Below are positions 58,166-64,000 of a stretch of DNA of 64,000 nucleotides, piece after piece. Numbering within the stretch: position 1 is the stretch's first letter; the number at the start of each line of letters is the position of its first letter. The DNA comes from Chamaecyparis obtusa (taxonomy: Eukaryota > Streptophyta > Pinopsida > Cupressales > Cupressaceae), in contig BSBK01003561.1 of the NCBI GenBank assembly GCA_027943335.1, forward strand, positions 1-64,000. Direction: 5' to 3'. A program made the translations under genes and the position numbers. The notes beneath the pieces are model-generated. The model saw nothing but the letters and a program-made list of their open reading frames with translations, was not told the origin of the DNA and ran no database searches.

Positions 58166-60900
58166 TATTTGCTGGTCCCACAGAAAATAAATTTTTCAAC
58201 CTAGCTGTCAATCTATAATCAACAGTTGTTCTCTATCTAGTACCTCCCTCTGCAAGACTCTAATAGAATCCCTTTGTTTCCCTGTGTTTCTTCCCCCTGT
58301 CCTTTTCCCTTTACATATCAAAACTGTCCAAATTTTTTGAGTTTGCAAGTAAAGGAGACATTAGTAATGGAGGCTAAAAGGTTAGTGGAATCCAAAAACT
58401 CTCTCTCTCTCTCTCTCAAGGAAATATACCAAGGTGTGCACTAGGTTTCCATAGAAAAATTGAGAGGTGAATGTGGTTCTTTGTTTCTCATCTCCCTAGA
58501 TAAATTATTTCAGCACCACTGAATAACATTTTTAGCCTTAGGTAATTTAGAATCTATCATCTATTCATATGCATTAAATTCTACATTTCTCATTGGATAG
58601 ATGATCTTGCTACTTGAGTCAGAGGGGGAAATCCTTAACCAATTATAATAGTAAGTTCGAGGATCTTTGGCTTCAAGCCTTAGAAATAGGGGAATTTATG
58701 ACTCCAAATCCCTATACACTTTGGCTTCAGTGTCCCTACTAATTTCATTCTATATCCAAGACATGAGGGCTCTAAGTTGAACATCCCCAACATAAAGCAA
58801 GGGATTCCAAAATCGGTCATTAGGGACTGCTAGGTTGTGGAGATAAAATTCACATAATAGATTTTGAATGGCTGCAGGAGAGTTATGGAAGGCTTGAGAA
58901 AAATGAGTAGGCTCTTGTAATGAGGAAGACTTGTCCTACATAATATAGGTCATCCGATAGTTTAACAATTGTTCTCTAAGAAATAAGTCATAGACAGGTG
59001 ATGGGGATCCACAACCCATCAAGTAAGGAATTAGAGATGTAATTTTATCAAGTTTCACGCTTAGTTGTTCTATCATTTCCTCTTGAACAAGTGTTTCCTG
59101 ATAATGATAGTCTACTACCCTATTTAGTTCTTTACATTTTTGTTTCCACTACTCTCTCTCAAAATTTAATTGGTTAGACAATTGGAAGATAACAGATAAA
59201 AAAGATGTTGAACTAGATTGATCTATTTCTGAACTAAGGCAAGAATTGTCTGCTAATTGAGGAACATATGACTTACCATTATTAGCACTTGTCCTTTCCA
59301 AAGGATCTATCCAGATGATCATAGCCCTTTTAGTGTTAGAGCATTTCTGAGCCACTGAAGCTAATGTATCTAATCCTTCATTCAAAATTTTCTCTACTCC
59401 CTTATTTACAAGGTCTACATCAATATCTAGATTTTCTTCATAAGGATCCCTTTCTACTGCAGGAGACCCTGCTGTAGGAGAGAACACTATGTCATCTTCT
59501 TCCCTGATATAACTATCAGAGTCATCACTTTCTAAATCATCTTCCTGAGGATTCCCAGAGGTTGATCCTCTCCTTCAAAACACATAAGCTTTCTCTTTCA
59601 AGCTGGAGTCATCTCTGATTACAATGACTTCTACATTTACTAGCTTACCAAGAATCTACTCTATTTTAACATCAAGAAATCTCTCAAATGTTTCCTACTC
59701 TATAATCTCAGTCCATTGTTCTTCCCATTGAGAATTTTCAGGCTATAATTCAGCCTCTTGTTGCATGTTTTTATCCTCTTATTCCTTTTGCCCAGAATCT
59801 TGTTCTACATTTGGCTCATCAATTGGAATCTCTACAGTTGTTTTTGACCTTCTCCTAGCACTTATCCTTAATGAATTTTCCTCCTTTTTTGGAGCTTTCC
59901 TTTTTTTGGAGGTGTTTGTGGCTATAGGAGATTCCTTAGCCTATTGACTAGTACTAGGGTTAATTTTCTTTTTCTTTTCCTTAGGGGAAACCGTTTCCAC
60001 TGCAAGAGCAACTTCAATTTTTTCTGCAGGAGTCTCGAATTTCTCTTCATGAGTTGATCTTGAAGTAGAGGAATTAGGAGGATTAGGGGAATTAGGGGTC
60101 CTAACCCTAGATTTCTTTTTGGATGAAGAACATTGTCCAATTTCAATAAAAATTTTTGTAACCCATTTAGCTCAGTTTTAATCATCTGTCCCATTCTATG
60201 CCCAATTGGTTCTGGGGTAGGCTCCTTAAACCCCTACAGCAAAAATTCCTCTGAGGAAATTTATCACTACTCCCTTAAGGCTTTTTCCACTATTAACTTG
60301 ATTAAACAGTGGTGAGAGACATAATTTCATTTACCCTTTTGAACTAGAATGGCCTATTTTGACAAGATGCCAAACACAAATATAGGGACATTGATAGGCC
60401 TATTACCATGTCTTAAACAACTCAAGAATTTAAAGTGAAATACCTAATGATATAAACCACACATTATTTAAATGACTTAGGAAGAGATAGTCTAAATGTA
60501 TCTTGTTTCCTATCAACTTCAAGCGGTGGGTTTTCATGTAGAGTGAACTGATCTCTGGAAGTAGTTGGGTCAAGATTCTCTGCAAATTCCTCACCCTCCT
60601 ATGGTAACCCCATAACCTTTGCTAATATTGATTGAGAAAATGGCACCTTCAGTCCTTTAACTGTAGCCACTCCATCTTTTAAGGAGTTAAGAAACTAAAG
60701 TGCAACCTCATCATCCTAGCTAGTTAGCTTCTGGATAGAATCCATCCACCCCCTTGCTTGAAAATATGGCCTGCAATTCTAGTCTTCTAGCAAAAAATTA
60801 TGCATAGTGGGCTCTCTTTGAATGAGGTCTCCTCCCATCATCTTGTTTCTAAGATACCCAACATGGAGTTGCAGGAGATAAAAAAAAACAATCAAAACTT
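58166..60900 (-). pseudogene. Element F post-pol ORF (Athila-type third ORF)
   Basis: This lies downstream of integrase, where Athila-like elements carry an additional, env-like ORF. Near 60560-60770 it reads DEVALQFLNSLKDGVATVKG and VPFSQSILAKVMGLP. This resembles the plant-transposon-protein/Athila ORF pattern, a recognition from memory. A basic segment (KEKKKKINPS) follows at about 59945, then a Ser/Glu-rich linker. The clearest open piece is 59149-59487 (ending FQLSNQLNFERE), and it continues to about 58500. There are many stops. No transmembrane or signal segment was recognised, so an envelope role is not supported. Confidence 0.55.
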
Positions 60901-61215
60901 TGAATGAGAAAGCTTGAAAAGGAAGGTTGCAGGATGATTTCAAATTTGGAAATTTCTAGCAATGCAGCTCGAGAAATGAGCTTATGAGTAACATAAATGA
61001 AAATTACCATATTATCATTTCATAATTACCCATAAGTACTCTTTTTAGAACTCATACTCAACATAACTTGCCACCTTACTTTATACGTGTGAAAAATAAC
61101 ATCGTAGCATAATGATTTTCAAAAGTGTCTAATCATGGTAGAAAAATACAAGTACAATAGGAGAAAAGAATAAATATAAAGATTGCATAAACATAATGAC
61201 AAAAAAAACTGATAT

Positions 61216-61230
61216 AACTTCCCCCCCAGC
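61216..61230 (-). other. Internal purine tract between element F pol and post-pol ORF
   Basis: Minus-strand GCTGGGGGGGAAGT is preceded by a TGTGGGCCCACTTGC palindrome-like phrase. It resembles the PPT at 58147 (GCTAGGGGGAATGA). It could be a second, central PPT. Confidence 0.45.
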
Positions 61231-61565
61231 TAAAGTATTGCAAGTGGGCCCACACTTGTAGTGATGACAAGGCATAGAATAAAAAAAAGAGAAAAAGAAA
61301 TTAAATTTGCATACCTTGAAATGTGTGCTAACCTGAAGTGTTGCTGAGGTGGTAGTTGCTATCCATGAATGAAATAAAATATGAGGTGGATGGGTGATAG
61401 ATTAGAAATAAAGTAGATTGTTATTATGGGGAAGTGACTTTCATTAAGGAAGTGTTTATTATGAAAGTGAAGAGATCTTTTTAGAGTGAGGAAGACAAAT
61501 GAGCAAAATCCTTAATATGAGTTGCTGTAGGAAGTGTGTCACTAATGAAAAAAGAGAATTACTCC

Positions 61566-62740
61566 AGGAACTCATCCTTACTCTAGGGTTTGTGATATAA
61601 CTTCAATCTGTGACCATTGACCAATAGTTTGAAATGCATTCGATCAACTATGGAGAGTTGAATAGCACCATTTGGAAAGACTGTAATTATCTCATATGGT
61701 CCAAACCATTTGGTTTGGAATTTCCCTAGGTTATGCTAGTACCGAGAGTCATAGAGGAGCGCCCAGTCCTTGACAAAGTTGTCATGTCATTTCTTGCACT
61801 GATGTTGGATCAATTTGGTGTTATGCAGGGCAAATTTTTGCCACTCAACAAGGCCATTCAAACTTAGAATCATATATTTTTGTGCTATAGTGAGATCCAT
61901 CCCAAGATCAAGAGTTTTCCTAAATGTCTTATGTTCAAATTCAATAGGCATGATAGTAGAGCGACCATAGACAAGCTCAAATGGTGTGAAATTGGTTGTA
62001 GACTTCCATGTAGTTTGGTATGCCCAAAGTGCTTCAAAAAGTTAGATAGCCCAATCTTTCTTATGGATAGTAACTATTTTAGTGAGAATAGATTCCAACT
62101 CCTAATTGGTAACTTCCACCTACCCATTAGCCTGGGGGTGATAGGGTGAAGATTTACCATGCCAGATGTTATATTCCTCGATCAGAGCAGTAATCAAATT
62201 GGAAGTAAACTAAGGACCTTGATCAGATTCAATCTCCCTTGGTACTCCAAATCTAGTGAAGATGAATTCATAAAGGAACTTTGCAACATTTTTATCCCTA
62301 GGGTGCTTCATAGGTTTAGCCTCAGCCCATTTTGTAACATAGTCAGTGCAAACAAGGATATAGGATTTACCTTGGGAAGAGGGCTCACTAGGACCAACAA
62401 AATCAATCCCCCATTTGTCAAAGGGTATGACAACTACCTATGGCTATAGGGGCATTTCATCTATCTTTATAGGCTATCCCATACGTTGGCATTTGTCAAA
62501 CTTTTTGGTGTACTGAGTAGCATCCTTGTGTAGACTGGACCAATAGTAACTTGTAGTCAAAATTTTCAAGGCTGTTCATTTGGTAGCAAAATGTCCACCA
62601 CAAGGTTCATCATGACATGCCTTGAGGATATCATACATTTCATCCTCTCTTATACATCTTCTAGTTACTTGATTAGGACTAGTATAAAACATGAATCCAT
62701 AAATCTATGAATAATTAATGCTCTTTTTAGTTAACAACCT
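61566..62740 (-). pseudogene. pol: Element F integrase (Ty3/gypsy, Athila-like)
   Basis: The minus strand reads VTRRCIREDEMYDILKACHD, then GGHFATK, then YTKKFDKCQRMG of the zinc region. The core follows: FDKWGIDFVGPSEPSSQGKS, ILVCTDYVTKWAEAKPM and EIESDQGP. The end is LWAYQTTWKSTTNFTPFELV and LGKFQTKWFGPYEI. The Asp of GIDFVGP and of SDQGP are present. Several stops (at positions where Gln is usual) break the frame. It is preceded by RNase H and followed by about 350 non-coding bases. Confidence 0.87.
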
Positions 62741-63304
62741 TCATTCTTTAGCAGAGAAATGAGCTAGTGTCTTAACAGTTGTGAGATAATTGGCAATATC
62801 AGCATACCAAGGATTGTGTGCAGTCAGCAAGAAGAGATGTTCATTAGGAAAGCTATCATCAATGGCTACAGGATCATCAAGTACATGCAACCTAGAAAGA
62901 AAATTAGCTACCACATTGGTTTTACCAGGTTTATCTATTATGGTAATGTTAAACTCCTGCATAAGCAGCAACCAGTGAGCCAATCTTCCAGAGATTACAA
63001 GCTTGCTCATGAGATACTCAATAGAAGAATGGTTGATATGTAGATAGATCTCATATCCAATAATGTAGTGTCTGAATTTATTTAGGGCATAAATGACTGC
63101 AAGAAGTTCTTTTTCAGTGACAGTTTAATTAAAATCGGCACCCTACAAATTTTTACTGATAAAGTAAATTGCATGCTCAACTAAGTCCACCTTTTGACCA
63201 AGCACAACTCCAATAGCATAGTCTGAGGCATTGATATGGATGTGAAAAGGAAATCCCTAATTCAGTCCTCTCAAAACCAGTTCTGTAGTGAGAACTTCTT
63301 TAAG
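62741..63304 (-). pseudogene. pol: Element F RNase H (Athila-like)
   Basis: TVTEKELLAVIYALNKFRHY and GYEIYLHINHSSIEYLMS, followed by RLAHWLLLMQEFNITIIDKP at 62741-63010, mark the gypsy RNase H and its tether. The usual TDHSAL has Asn in place of Asp (INHSS). The first catalytic region is broken by frame changes. Confidence 0.85.
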
Positions 63305-64000
63305 CTACAGGAAAGAATTTGCACACTCAGAATCCCAAACAAATTCAGCATCCTTCTTGAGAAAGTTATATGGTGGTGTTGCAAGATGACTAAAATCTTT
63401 TATAAACCTTCTATAATACCTGACATGTCCAAGAAAACTTTGCACATCTTTTTCTTTTGCTAGAGTAGGTAATGTGCTAATCACTTCAATCTTGGTAGGG
63501 TCCACTTGAATACCTTTTAAAGATATGAAATGTCCTAAGACAACCCCTTCATCCATCATCATGAAGTACTTTTCACTATTGAGAGAGAGGTTATAATCAT
63601 GACATCTCTGAAGAAATTTCTCCAAATTTTCCTTGGCCTCATCAAAAGTATGCCCATAGGTGGTAAAGTCATCCATGTAAATCTCCATGCAACCAACAGA
63701 GATATTTGAGAATATACTGATCCCAGCTCGCTAGAAAGTAGTAGGAGCATTGGACAACCCAAAAGGAAACACTGAATAGGAAAATGTTCCCCATGGGCAA
63801 GTGAATGTTGTCTTCTCCTGGTCTTCAGGGGCTATTTGTATCTGATTATAACCACTGAATCCAGCCAAAAAAGAGAAGTATTTCTTTCCAGCTAGGTTAT
63901 CAAGGACTTGATCTATGAATGGTAATGGAAAGTGGTCCTTCTTAGTGGTGGTGTTAAGCTCCATATAGTCGACAAAAAATCTGAACTTCCCTCCTTTCTT
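63305..64000 (-). pseudogene. pol: Element F reverse transcriptase (Athila-like), cut by window end
   Basis: 63731-63964 carries TTKKDHFPLPFIDQVLDNLA, FSGYNQIQIAPEDQEKTTFT and FPFGLSNAPTTF. A frameshift near 63730 leads into 63305-63688 with MDDFTTYGHTFDEAKENLEK, EGVVLGHFISLKGIQVDPTK and SFLGHVRYYRRFIKDFSHLA. The phrases match the Athila branch of Ty3/gypsy RT. The N-terminal part, protease and gag lie beyond the window. Confidence 0.9.

Noticed and set aside
58166..60900. Envelope protein in element F
   Set aside because: Position fits an env-like ORF, but no signal peptide, transmembrane segment or cleavage site was seen, and the sequence resembles Athila/plant-transposon ORFs instead.

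Overview
The window is plant nuclear DNA made almost entirely of decayed LTR retrotransposons. No host gene, rRNA or convincing tRNA gene was found. The lineages recognised are Ty1/copia, Ty3/gypsy chromovirus, Tat/Ogre-like gypsy and Athila-like gypsy. Most copia-type and chromovirus elements use a PBS complementary to initiator tRNA-Met. This content, with strong AT richness and deep nesting, points to a seed plant with a large genome. A gymnosperm is plausible but cannot be proven from the sequence alone.

Left part (1-13139). Element E (minus strand) has a very long LTR (2885-7273, 4.4 kb) and a second LTR copy cut by the window edge (1-1409). Between them lie only 1.5 kb carrying a PBS, a broken gag and a PPT. 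It looks like a pol-less derivative of a chromovirus. Right of it, a broken plus-strand ORF and possible LTR (J, 7278-9102) are followed by the long AT-rich 3' LTR of chromovirus H, ending at 13139.

Central nest (13140-49370). Chromovirus H (minus) carries the insertion of copia element A (14278-46704, duplication ACCAT) inside its integrase. A carries copia element B (17783-42802, duplication CTTTC) in pol and a 335-bp TRIM (44788-45122) in gag. B carries a pol-less Tat/Ogre-like element D (20635-31108) in pol, and a pol-less element C (33697-41853, duplication AAAGA) inside its right LTR. C in turn carries a solo LTR K (35681-36648). The deepest path, H > A > B > C > K, is five levels, and the junctions show matching or near-matching 5-bp target duplications.

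Right part (49365-64000). A plus-strand ORF and candidate LTR (I) lie at an abrupt junction between H gag and a truncated Tat/Ogre-like element G (minus, 51564-57000). A candidate LTR (57381-58146) separates G from an Athila-like element F (minus, 58147 to beyond the window end), which has RT, RNase H, integrase and a large post-pol ORF.

All recognised coding regions are pseudogenes with stops, frameshifts or catalytic losses. The most unusual object is C. It has copia-style LTRs, PBS and PPT and a gag with four CCHC knuckles, but in place of pol it has a very long second ORF of unknown function.
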